Source: Cyanobacteria bacterium T3Sed10_376R1m (lineage in GTDB: Bacteria > Cyanobacteriota > Cyanobacteriia > Cyanobacteriales > Cyanobacteriaceae). Taken from it: a stretch of DNA of 5,734 nucleotides. Shown here one piece after another: positions 1 through 5,346 of this stretch. The stretch is taken from the NCBI GenBank assembly GCA_003566215.1, contig PXEJ01000112.1:1-5734 (forward strand), written 5' to 3'. A program made the position numbers and the translations under genes. Within the stretch, counting starts at the first letter, position 1; the number at the start of each line of letters is the position of its first letter. The notes under the pieces are model-generated. The model worked only from the letters and a program-made list of their open reading frames with translations, did not search any database and had not been told where the DNA came from.

Positions 1-59
1 AAACCAAGAAGAAGAGTGAGAATTAGCCATTTATTTTAATGAATGGCAGAACGAACGTT

Positions 60-79
60 GCAGATTTTAATCTGCTTTT
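60..79 (+). terminator. Probable intrinsic terminator of a gene left of the window
   Basis: GCAGATT (60-66) pairs perfectly with AATCTGC (69-75) and is followed at once by TTTT (76-79). The T-run follows the stem only on the + strand, so it would end a rightward transcript coming from outside the window. The stem is short and the T-run has only four bases, so the call is moderate. Confidence 0.45.
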
Positions 80-91
80 GATACAATAATT

Positions 92-181
92 CTAGCCGAT
101 AATATAGGTGAAAAACCCTACGGCAACAAAAAGTAAGCTCAATACCAAAATTGGTTGAGAGTGTATGGGTTCTTGATACAC
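92..181 (-). CDS. Possible 29-residue single-helix membrane peptide
   Basis: An open frame starts at GTG (179-181) and stops at TAG (92-94). It reads MYQEPIHSQP, then a hydrophobic stretch of about 18 residues rich in Leu, Val and Phe (residues 11-28), ending in YIIG. The arrangement, a short polar N-terminus then one membrane helix, resembles the very small membrane subunits of cyanobacterial photosynthetic complexes, but I do not recognise a family. A TTG two codons upstream (185-187) is an alternative start; an in-frame TAA lies just before it. There is no Shine-Dalgarno sequence, and the frame overlaps two hairpins (138-159, 161-181), so the region may instead be a structured RNA. It lies 141 bases downstream of, and on the same strand as, the 130-residue membrane protein gene. 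Confidence 0.3.
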   Translation of the reverse strand: MYQEPIHSQPILVLSLLFVAVGFFTYIIG

Positions 182-202
182 CCCCAAAGATTAAATCTTT
201 GG
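138..202. other. Three consecutive hairpins
   Basis: Three inverted repeats follow one another with gaps of only one and two bases: 138-159 (9 pairs, two-base bulge TA at 143-144, AA loop), 161-181 (GTGTAT/ATACAC, 9-base loop) and 184-202 (CCAAAGAT/ATCTTTGG, loop TAA). Together they fill 65 bases almost completely. This could be part of a small RNA or a transcript 3' structure; the strand is undecided. No known cyanobacterial RNA signature was recognised (for example the Yfr1 core ACTCCTCACAC is absent). Confidence 0.35.
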
Positions 203-322
203 TCAGCTAAGAATAAGTAAAAATAAGGTTTTAACCTATTTATTGCTTTCGCTTAGAATCCATTCGGTTTTAACAAATGGAGTATCAATAGGAGATTATT
301 AGGTTTTAAGTGTTAGATGGTA

Positions 323-715
323 TTATTTATCATCTAACCATCGCCTAAAAAAGTTATTTTTTTCTTTGGCACGTATTTTTTTTATTTCTTGGTTAAAGTA
401 ATATTTTTCTTTCTCCGATAAACCTCCGCGCAAAATATAGGAACTTTGCCACACCAAAACGGAGGCAAGGAAACCAATACAAAAAGTAATCGCTAAAGTG
501 CCTAAGGGATTAAATTCCATTCCTAAACGAATGGCTGACCAGGTACAATGTTCTTGACACAGGGAAATGGTTTCTCTAAATTGCCATAATCCCCAAGGCA
601 TAAGGGTTAACCATGATATTAATACTAATATCCATCGTCCATAAACTCTTGTTTTATACAGTTTTTTGATGTCTGCTTCTTCGGTGGCTGAATAGGTGGT
701 TTTTGGGGTCATCAT
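323..715 (-). CDS. Two-helix membrane protein of unknown function
   Basis: The 130-residue product has a charged N-terminus, a hydrophobic helix at about residues 28-46, a loop, a second helix at about 72-94, and a very basic C-terminal tail of about 35 residues (KEKYYFNQEIKKIRAKEK, then RRW). The loop between the helices carries Cys53 and Cys57 in the arrangement CQEHC, which could form a disulfide if the loop faces the lumen or periplasm. By the positive-inside rule both termini should be cytoplasmic, which fits that idea. I do not recognise the family; it looks like a conserved hypothetical of cyanobacteria. Two ATG codons stand in tandem (MM), with no clear Shine-Dalgarno sequence. It diverges from the Crp-family regulator across 112 bases, so that regulator may control it. 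The stop codon lies in the loop of a hairpin (312-338) that lacks a T-run. Confidence 0.75.
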   Translation of the reverse strand: MMTPKTTYSATEEADIKKLYKTRVYGRWILVLISWLTLMPWGLWQFRETISLCQEHCTWSAIRLGMEFNPLGTLAITFCIGFLASVLVWQSSYILRGGLSEKEKYYFNQEIKKIRAKEKNNFFRRWLDDK

Positions 716-827
716 TTTTTGGTTAACAATTTCTGCTCAAAGTTTAAACTATTCATTACCTTTGGTTAACTTTGATCTTTTAAGCTAGTGTTTGATTCGG
801 TGTATCCTAGCAAACATTTTGATCACT
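716..827. promoter_or_regulatory. Divergent promoter region with repeated TTTGGTTAAC
   Basis: This 112-base region separates two divergent genes and must carry both start signals. The 10-mer TTTGGTTAAC occurs exactly twice, at 718-727 and 761-770, spaced 43 bases (about four helical turns). Each copy contains the palindrome GTTAAC. A pair of identical sites in phase on the helix is what a dimeric regulator could use for looping or cooperative binding, and autoregulation by the neighbouring Crp-family protein is a natural guess. No strong -35/-10 pair was found for either gene. The first copy lies immediately upstream of the 323-715 start codon. Confidence 0.35.
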
Positions 828-1430
828 ATGTTATTAACTCCTCCTCGTAAACAATATTTAAGCACGAAAATTCAATCTGGTGAAAGACGATTACATTTTT
901 ACGGTAAAGGGGAGGAAATTCCTCTTTTAGATCATGGGGTATGGTGTGTTAGTCATGGTTTTGTACAATTGATGAAGATAAGTCATCAGGGCAATGAAAC
1001 TTGGTTAGGTTGGGCTCAGGGAGATGAGTTTTTTGGATCTTGGTTTACTTCTCTAACTTCTTTTCAGGCAAAGGCTTTGTCGGATGTTTATGTGCAATGG
1101 TATAGCTTAAATGAAATTGAGTCTTCGGCTCAGATTGCCCAGGTGGTTTTAAATCAGATCGTTTTAAGAGTTAAACGAACGGAGGAACTATTGGCGATCG
1201 CAGGACTAAAAAGAGTTGAAGAAAAATTACTGGAGTTATTAAAATTATTGGGGAAATATGTTGGGGAAGAAGTTGACCATGGGATTCGCATTCAAGTTCG
1301 TTTTACCCATCAACATTTAGCAAGTGCGATCGGAACTACAAGGGTAACGGTAACTCGTTTACTAGGGGATTTACACAAACAGGGTTTAATTTCCTATGAT
1401 GAAATCCGTCATCTAGTTATTACAAATTAG
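828..1430 (+). CDS. Crp/Fnr-family transcription regulator, NtcA/CysR-like DNA-binding helix
   Basis: This is a 200-residue DNA-binding regulator. A cyclic-nucleotide-type beta-barrel spans about residues 20-95 (GKGEEIPLLDHGVWCVSHG, then WLGWAQGDEFFG), a long dimer helix about 100-142, and a winged helix-turn-helix about 155-200. The recognition segment TTRVTVTRLLGDL (170-182) is nearly the same as in the nitrogen regulator NtcA and related cyanobacterial proteins such as CysR, suggesting related DNA specificity (NtcA reads GTA-N8-TAC; this is inference). The phosphate-binding RSA signature of cAMP-binding Crp proteins is not seen, nor are the N-terminal cysteines of FNR, so the signal is unlikely to be cAMP or an Fe-S cluster. 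It is not NtcA itself: the N-terminal half differs. The ATG at 828 is preferred to the upstream TTG at 792, whose extra 12 residues (IRCILANILIT) look like untranslated leader. It is divergent from 323-715 and convergent with por. Confidence 0.88.
   Translation: MLLTPPRKQYLSTKIQSGERRLHFYGKGEEIPLLDHGVWCVSHGFVQLMKISHQGNETWLGWAQGDEFFGSWFTSLTSFQAKALSDVYVQWYSLNEIESSAQIAQVVLNQIVLRVKRTEELLAIAGLKRVEEKLLELLKLLGKYVGEEVDHGIRIQVRFTHQHLASAIGTTRVTVTRLLGDLHKQGLISYDEIRHLVITN
1194..1201. repeat. HIP1 octamer GCGATCGC
   Basis: A single HIP1 palindrome lies inside the regulator gene. HIP1 is strongly over-represented in many cyanobacterial genomes and supports the assignment of the window. A near copy, AGTGCGATCG, follows at 1323-1332. 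Confidence 0.85.
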
Positions 1431-1444
1431 CTTCTGAGAGAAAT

Positions 1445-1458
1445 AGTGCGATCGCACT
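1445..1458. repeat. HIP1 extended to a 14-base palindrome
   Basis: AGTGCGATCGCACT is a perfect palindrome with HIP1 at its centre (1448-1455). It sits 15 bases after the regulator stop codon. The identical 14-mer occurs again inside panD (3568-3581). Confidence 0.8.
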
Positions 1459-1512
1459 GAGAACATCAAAAACAATAGTTTCCGCAGAATAAAGCGAAAT
1501 ATAGGTATATTT

Positions 1513-1527
1513 GTGGGCAATGCCCAC
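1513..1527. repeat. GC-rich hairpin GTGGGC-AAT-GCCCAC, possible terminator
   Basis: A perfect six-pair GC-rich stem (GTGGGC/GCCCAC) with a three-base loop lies between two convergent genes in otherwise AT-rich sequence. On the + strand a run of six T begins seven bases after the stem (1534-1539), so it could end the regulator transcript, though the gap is longer than usual. On the - strand no T-run follows. From general memory, GTGGGCAATGCCCAC-like sequences are scattered between genes in many cyanobacterial genomes, so this is probably a copy of a dispersed repeat. Confidence 0.5.
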
Positions 1528-1537
1528 CTTACATTTT

Positions 1538-2515
<978 letters not shown>

Positions 2516-2663
2516 TTATTTTTTTACCGCAAACAGTTTTATAAAGTGTTGATTATCTTAGCTTTATAATCTCATAAGATTATGTTTTCATTTTCTAAGT
2601 TTCATTAAGAAAAATAATATATTCTTTACATTTCTTTATTTAATAATTTTCCAATATTTGTTG

Positions 2664-2692
2664 TTTACTGTGATAGTTTTAACAGATACAAT
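2664..2692 (+). promoter_or_regulatory. Promoter of the PEP-CTERM gene
   Basis: TTTACT (2664-2669, four of six matches to TTGACA) and TACAAT (2687-2692, five of six matches to TATAAT) are separated by exactly 17 bases. Transcription would begin near 2699, leaving a leader of about 12 bases before the ATG at 2711. This puts the TTG at 2693 upstream of the transcript and so decides the start codon. Confidence 0.6.
2669..2684. promoter_or_regulatory. CRP-like half-site pair within the promoter spacer
   Basis: TGTGA-N6-TAACA matches nine of the ten fixed bases of the CRP consensus TGTGA-N6-TCACA, which the cyanobacterial cAMP receptor SyCRP1 also uses. It lies between the -35 and -10 elements, where a bound protein would block transcription. 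In AT-rich sequence such a match can arise by chance. Confidence 0.3.
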
Positions 2693-2710
2693 TTGAATAA
2701 AAAAATCGAA

Positions 2711-3418
2711 ATGGAATTAAAAAAAAATTTTCAAGATTTAAAAAAGAATAGTTTTAAGGTTTTAATTTCAGGGCTTACTGTTTTTGGGGTGGGAATATTT
2801 ATTTTCCCTATGTCTGCAGAAGCTGCCAAATTTAATTTTTCTTATGAAAGAAATAATGGAAAAATTTTTCAGGGAATTCTTGAGGGTACTCGTGATGGAG
2901 ATAATGTAATAGTTAATTCAATTTTCAGCACTTTTTATGATGATAATCCCACTTTAGGTATCGATGAGATTTTCTCTTTTGACTCTAAAACCAGAAGTGA
3001 AGTAGGGGCTTCTCCCGGAATGTTTATCTTTCCCACGGTTAGCTTCAGTGGTAACTTTATGGATATTGTGGCTTGTACTTTTCAATGTGGTAACCCTAAT
3101 CTAGGGGATTTAGCTCCCGGATTTTTGTTTAATACCACTGATATTTTAAATAGTTTACAAGATGTTAGTAATCCAGACTCTGGAAAACCGGGTTCCGAAA
3201 CAACCACAGCACAAAGCGGGGGTTTTTCTATTCCTACTCCTTTATATTCTAGTACAGATACTTCTTTTGGTGGTACAGTTATTGAGCAGTTTGACCCTAC
3301 AAAATGGAGTTTGACTCCAATTCCTGAACCCGATACGCTACTTGGTTTAGGAACTTTGGTTTTACTGGGTTTTACTACTCGTAGGAGGAAACAAAAAGGT
3401 AAATCAACTTTGGTTTAA
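2711..3418 (+). CDS. PEP-CTERM sorting-domain protein, secreted
   Basis: This 235-residue surface or exported protein has a signal peptide: a Lys-rich N-terminus, a hydrophobic core at about 16-33 and a likely cleavage after SAEA (residue 38). The mature part has beta-rich sequence of the kind common in cyanobacterial PEP-CTERM proteins (FNFSYERNNGKIFQGILEGT at 41-60) and a Cys pair CTFQC (122-126). The C-terminus is a textbook sorting signal: PEP at 205-207, a hydrophobic helix to about 221, then RRRK. Family knowledge says an exosortase cleaves at this signal and the protein is delivered to the cell surface or sheath; no exosortase gene is in the window. The upstream TTG at 2693 was rejected because the promoter's -10 box ends at 2692. 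The function of the central domain is not recognised. Confidence 0.85.
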   Translation: MELKKNFQDLKKNSFKVLISGLTVFGVGIFIFPMSAEAAKFNFSYERNNGKIFQGILEGTRDGDNVIVNSIFSTFYDDNPTLGIDEIFSFDSKTRSEVGASPGMFIFPTVSFSGNFMDIVACTFQCGNPNLGDLAPGFLFNTTDILNSLQDVSNPDSGKPGSETTTAQSGGFSIPTPLYSSTDTSFGGTVIEQFDPTKWSLTPIPEPDTLLGLGTLVLLGFTTRRRKQKGKSTLV

Positions 3419-3432
3419 TCATTTAACCTGTA

Positions 3433-3858
3433 TTATTGGCTCAAAGATTCTCCTTCAAATTCAAATTGACCGTTTTGATAGGTTAATTTTTGGGTAAAAA
3501 ACTTCTCTATTTGGTTATCTTTATCCGCAATTAATACTTTTGCTTGATGACCTTCTTTCATTAAGGAAGTGCGATCGCACTCCTCATAAGCATAGATAAT
3601 TAAAATATCTCCCTTATCACATAATAAAGCCGCTCCTCCATTAGGACAAACTTCTTTACTACCTCTTGTTCCCGGAATGGCATAAGTTGACCATCTCTGA
3701 GCATTATTAAGATTAGCAATTTCTACTTCTTGTAAAGGTAAAATTCCTACCTTTTCCATTAAATCAGGATCAATAGTAATGCTACCCACATAATTAACAT
3801 TAGCCTGAGTGACCCTAACCCGATGTAATTTACCATGCATTAATCTAATAGTTTTCAT
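3433..3858 (-). CDS. panD: Aspartate 1-decarboxylase proenzyme
   Basis: The enzyme removes the alpha-carboxyl of L-aspartate to give beta-alanine for pantothenate and coenzyme A synthesis in the cytoplasm. The 141-residue proenzyme carries the self-cleavage site in GSITID (Gly25-Ser26); Ser26 becomes the pyruvoyl cofactor. Other residues known from the E. coli enzyme are in place: Lys10 and His12 (GKLHRV), Tyr23, Arg55 with Thr58-Tyr59 (RWSTYAI), and Asn73-Gly74 (PNGGAA). The C-terminus is about 15 residues longer than in E. coli. It converges with the PEP-CTERM gene (14 bases apart) and follows a small membrane-protein gene on the same strand after 55 bases, so the two may share a transcript. 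AAGGAG at 3897-3902 is too far from the ATG (about 38 bases) to serve it. The gene contains a HIP1 palindrome. Confidence 0.95.
   Translation of the reverse strand: MKTIRLMHGKLHRVRVTQANVNYVGSITIDPDLMEKVGILPLQEVEIANLNNAQRWSTYAIPGTRGSKEVCPNGGAALLCDKGDILIIYAYEECDRTSLMKEGHQAKVLIADKDNQIEKFFTQKLTYQNGQFEFEGESLSQ
3568..3581. repeat. HIP1 14-base palindrome inside panD
   Basis: AGTGCGATCGCACT here is identical to the copy at 1445-1458. It lies in coding sequence and keeps the reading frame. Confidence 0.8.
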
Positions 3859-3913
3859 GAAAAATACTATATTTTATATAAACTTGTGCTTTTTTCTCCT
3901 TTTTTATTACCCG

Positions 3914-4078
3914 TTAGTATGTATGAAAAAAATTATTGAGAAGAATAGATAAATCGTTAACTGGTGCGGGAATCATTGCTCCCCTAGAGTCTAATAACTG
4001 TACTAAAATAAGATATATAACCCCTAAAAATACTGAAATTATTCCTGTGATTACCGCTACTATTTTTTTTCTATCCAT
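3914..4078 (-). CDS. Small single-helix membrane protein, 54 residues
   Basis: The frame runs from ATG at 4078 to TAA at 3914-3916. It encodes a basic start (MDRKK), one hydrophobic helix at about residues 6-28, then LLDSRGAMIPAPV (28-40) and a short tail ending in FFHTY. The basic start followed by one helix suggests an N-in membrane protein with the RGAMIPAP segment outside. The pattern, including the post-helix RG-x-MIPAP motif, resembles small conserved cyanobacterial proteins I have seen without an assigned function, so I judge the gene real, but I cannot name it. A promoter with proper spacing lies 33 to 61 bases upstream of the start codon. It precedes panD by 55 bases on the same strand and probably shares its transcript. 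Confidence 0.7.
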   Translation of the reverse strand: MDRKKIVAVITGIISVFLGVIYLILVQLLDSRGAMIPAPVNDLSILLNNFFHTY

Positions 4079-4110
4079 AATAAATTTGCCTAATTATTTA
4101 TCCCTACAAA

Positions 4111-4139
4111 ATTAAAATTATTTCATTAAAAAAGTTCAA
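4111..4139 (-). promoter_or_regulatory. Promoter of the small membrane protein gene (and panD)
   Basis: On the - strand TTGAAC (4134-4139, four of six matches) and TTTAAT (4111-4116, five of six) are separated by 17 bases. Transcription would begin near 4104, about 25 bases before the ATG at 4078. In such AT-rich sequence chance matches are common. Confidence 0.4.
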
Positions 4140-4180
4140 TTATTGAGAATTTTATTTTAATATTATTCAATAACTTTTTT
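4128..4180 (-). terminator. Large AT-rich stem-loop, possible terminator of the coiled-coil gene
   Basis: AAAAAAG (4128-4134) plus TTATTGA (4140-4146) pair with TCAATAA (4167-4173) plus CTTTTTT (4174-4180): 14 pairs, a five-base bulge on one side and a 20-base loop. Read on the - strand, downstream of the coiled-coil gene, the stem ends in six T. It is weak because almost all pairs are A-T. The structure overlaps the -35 box of the next gene. Confidence 0.3.
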
Positions 4181-4293
4181 TATAAAATGTCATGATAAAA
4201 AATAAAAATCCCTAGAATAAACTTAATGAAAAATCTTCTAATTAATACAAAATATGACCTCAAAAGAAATATTTATTTTACTCTAATTAAAGA

Positions 4294-4983
4294 TTAAGAA
4301 CTACTAATATTGGGGGGAGTAGAACTTATCGCCGAACTAGGGTCACTAAAATTACTATTTTGTTGTCTTTGATTAATAACCGTTACAACCCTTTTTAAAG
4401 CGACTTCAATCTCTTTTTCTAACTCATATAATACTTGATCTGCATAATCATCCGCTTGATTTTGAATGGACTCTGCATCAGCAAAAGCTCTTTCTTCAAC
4501 ATATTTAGCTTTTCTTCTTGCTTCTTCATACATTTGTTCCACTTCTAATTCCGTTGCCCGACGTTTTTCTTGACATTCTTTCAATACTTGTCTTCTAATT
4601 TGTCCTGCTTCAAAATTAGCCTGTTGTACAATGGTTGACTCATTTATTTCTTGGGCGGCATCTCTTTTGGCATTATTAACGAGATTTTGGGCGTAAACCT
4701 CAGCCTCTCTCATTATATTATCTCTATCTTCTAATACCTCAATCGCTTGACGAATAGTATCAGGAATATTTTTTCTAATATCTTCTAACTGGTCTGTTAA
4801 CTCTTTTTCATCAACAATAACTTTACTGGTAAAGGGGATGTTAAAACACTTTTGATATAGTAGATCATCTAAATTAGATATTGCTTCATTAAGACGATAG
4901 CCAATTTCCTCGATGGTTGGTTCTATAGAGGATTCGTCGGAAGAATTGGGGGGGAAAGCGGAATTAGGTTTATAATTTGTCAT
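4294..4983 (-). CDS. Coiled-coil protein, DivIVA/ATP-synthase-b-like
   Basis: The 229-residue protein has no signal peptide and no membrane helix. Its N-terminus (about 1-22) and C-terminus (about 207-229) are Ser/Pro/Asn-rich and look disordered. Between them a long charged helix runs from about 60 to 205, with Ala/Glu/Arg-rich heptads such as IMREAEVYAQNLVNNAKRDA (90-109) and YEEARRKAKYVEERAFADAE (152-171). This composition is typical of DivIVA-like scaffolds and of the stalk of ATP synthase subunit b, and automatic annotation often gives those names; it shows neither the DivIVA membrane-binding start nor a b-subunit membrane helix. A scaffold or cell-division role is only a guess. A strong Shine-Dalgarno sequence, AAGGAGG (5001-5007), lies 17 bases before the only ATG, farther than normal. 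Confidence 0.75.
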   Translation of the reverse strand: MTNYKPNSAFPPNSSDESSIEPTIEEIGYRLNEAISNLDDLLYQKCFNIPFTSKVIVDEKELTDQLEDIRKNIPDTIRQAIEVLEDRDNIMREAEVYAQNLVNNAKRDAAQEINESTIVQQANFEAGQIRRQVLKECQEKRRATELEVEQMYEEARRKAKYVEERAFADAESIQNQADDYADQVLYELEKEIEVALKRVVTVINQRQQNSNFSDPSSAISSTPPNISSS

Positions 4984-5105
4984 AATGATTAAGCTGAAAA
5001 CCTCCTTAAAAATATGAGGGCAAGTAAATATAATGATAAATTAGGATAACAAAACTATATCTTAAACTTAATTTGTCTATTTAGTCTGTTATTTCAATGA
5101 ATATC

Positions 5106-5136
5106 TTGACAGAAATAATTATACTAAGCCCATAAT
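5106..5136 (+). promoter_or_regulatory. Candidate promoter for the protease gene
   Basis: A perfect -35 TTGACA and a five-of-six -10 CATAAT are separated by 19 bases, slightly long. The start point near 5143 would give a leader of about 200 bases that contains both dyads. A promoter nearer the gene cannot be excluded. Confidence 0.3.
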
Positions 5137-5182
5137 TAACAAAATAAATTATTCTTTTTAGGTAATATCTCCCACACTTGAC

Positions 5183-5222
5183 TTTCAAGACTTTCTGATT
5201 TGTCGAAAAACTTGTCTTGAAA
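5183..5222. repeat. Nine-base inverted repeat TTTCAAGAC/GTCTTGAAA
   Basis: The arms at 5183-5191 and 5214-5222 are perfect complements around a 22-base loop. It could be an operator or a leader hairpin upstream of the protease gene; a smaller dyad, TTGCCA/TGGCAA (5229-5254), follows seven bases later. No T-run follows it on the + strand. Confidence 0.45.
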
Positions 5223-5313
5223 TCTAAATTGCCAATATTTTTCTAAAATGGCAAACTACGAATTTTTATTCTATTTCACCAGATTTTAAATAAATTTGAT
5301 ACACTGAGAGCAT

Positions 5314-5346
5314 ATGAAACTCGAAACATATCTCACTGATTTATGA
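5314..5346 (+). CDS. Possible ten-residue upstream ORF coupled to the protease gene
   Basis: ATG at 5314 opens MKLETYLTDL and stops at TGA 5344-5346, sharing the bases ATGA with the protease start (5343-5346). GAGAG lies just before it and could act as a weak ribosome binding site, while the protease ATG has none. This overlap is the usual arrangement for translational coupling, but a ten-codon frame can arise by chance. Confidence 0.25.
   Translation: MKLETYLTDL

Larger units (their letters stand above)
1..322. other. Hairpin-rich region without a large gene
   Basis: No frame on either strand gives a convincing long gene. At the left edge all three + frames close within 40 bases (for example TKKKSEN then TAG at 24-26), so the tail of a gene from outside may end here, but the frame cannot be decided. 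Seen directly are inverted repeats: GCCATT/AATGGC (26-47), GCAGATT/AATCTGC (60-75), CTCAA+CCAA/TTGG+TTGAG (138-159), GTGTAT/ATACAC (161-181), CCAAAGAT/ATCTTTGG (184-202), TCCATT/AATGGA (259-281) and GTTAGATG/CATCTAAC (312-338, running into the next gene). The octamer GGTTTTAA occurs three times (227, 266, 302). A possible 29-residue ORF lies at 92-181 on the - strand. Whether any of this is transcribed cannot be read from the sequence. Confidence 0.5.
4984..5342. other. Divergent intergenic region with dyads and a candidate promoter
   Basis: This 359-base AT-rich stretch separates the coiled-coil gene (-) from the protease gene (+). Seen in it: AAGGAGG on the - strand (5001-5007); a perfect TTGACA (5106-5111) followed after 19 bases by CATAAT (5131-5136) on the + strand; a dyad TTTCAAGAC/GTCTTGAAA (5183-5222); a second dyad TTGCCA/TGGCAA (5229-5254); and a ten-codon ORF (5314-5346) touching the protease start. 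No other gene-sized frame was found. Confidence 0.5.

Noticed and set aside
227..309. Degenerate CRISPR array suggested by GGTTTTAA at 36-39 base spacing
   Set aside because: Only eight bases repeat, with no repeat-length conservation and no cas genes.
1..322. tRNA or known small RNA
   Set aside because: No tRNA TpsiC consensus or cloverleaf, and no Yfr1, tmRNA or RNase P signature was found.
802..815. NtcA-like site GTA-N8-AAC before the regulator
   Set aside because: It misses the TAC half and lies 12 bases from the start codon without a suitable promoter.
792..827. N-terminal extension of the Crp-family regulator from TTG
   Set aside because: The extra residues match nothing in the family, and the ATG at 828 gives a normal-length protein.
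2693..2710. N-terminal extension of the PEP-CTERM protein from TTG
   Set aside because: The likely -10 box ends at 2692, so the TTG would not be on the transcript.
4226..4297. 23-codon frame on the + strand
   Set aside because: Lys/Asn/Ile-rich sequence expected from AT-rich spacer, with no binding site; it also overlaps the end of the coiled-coil gene.
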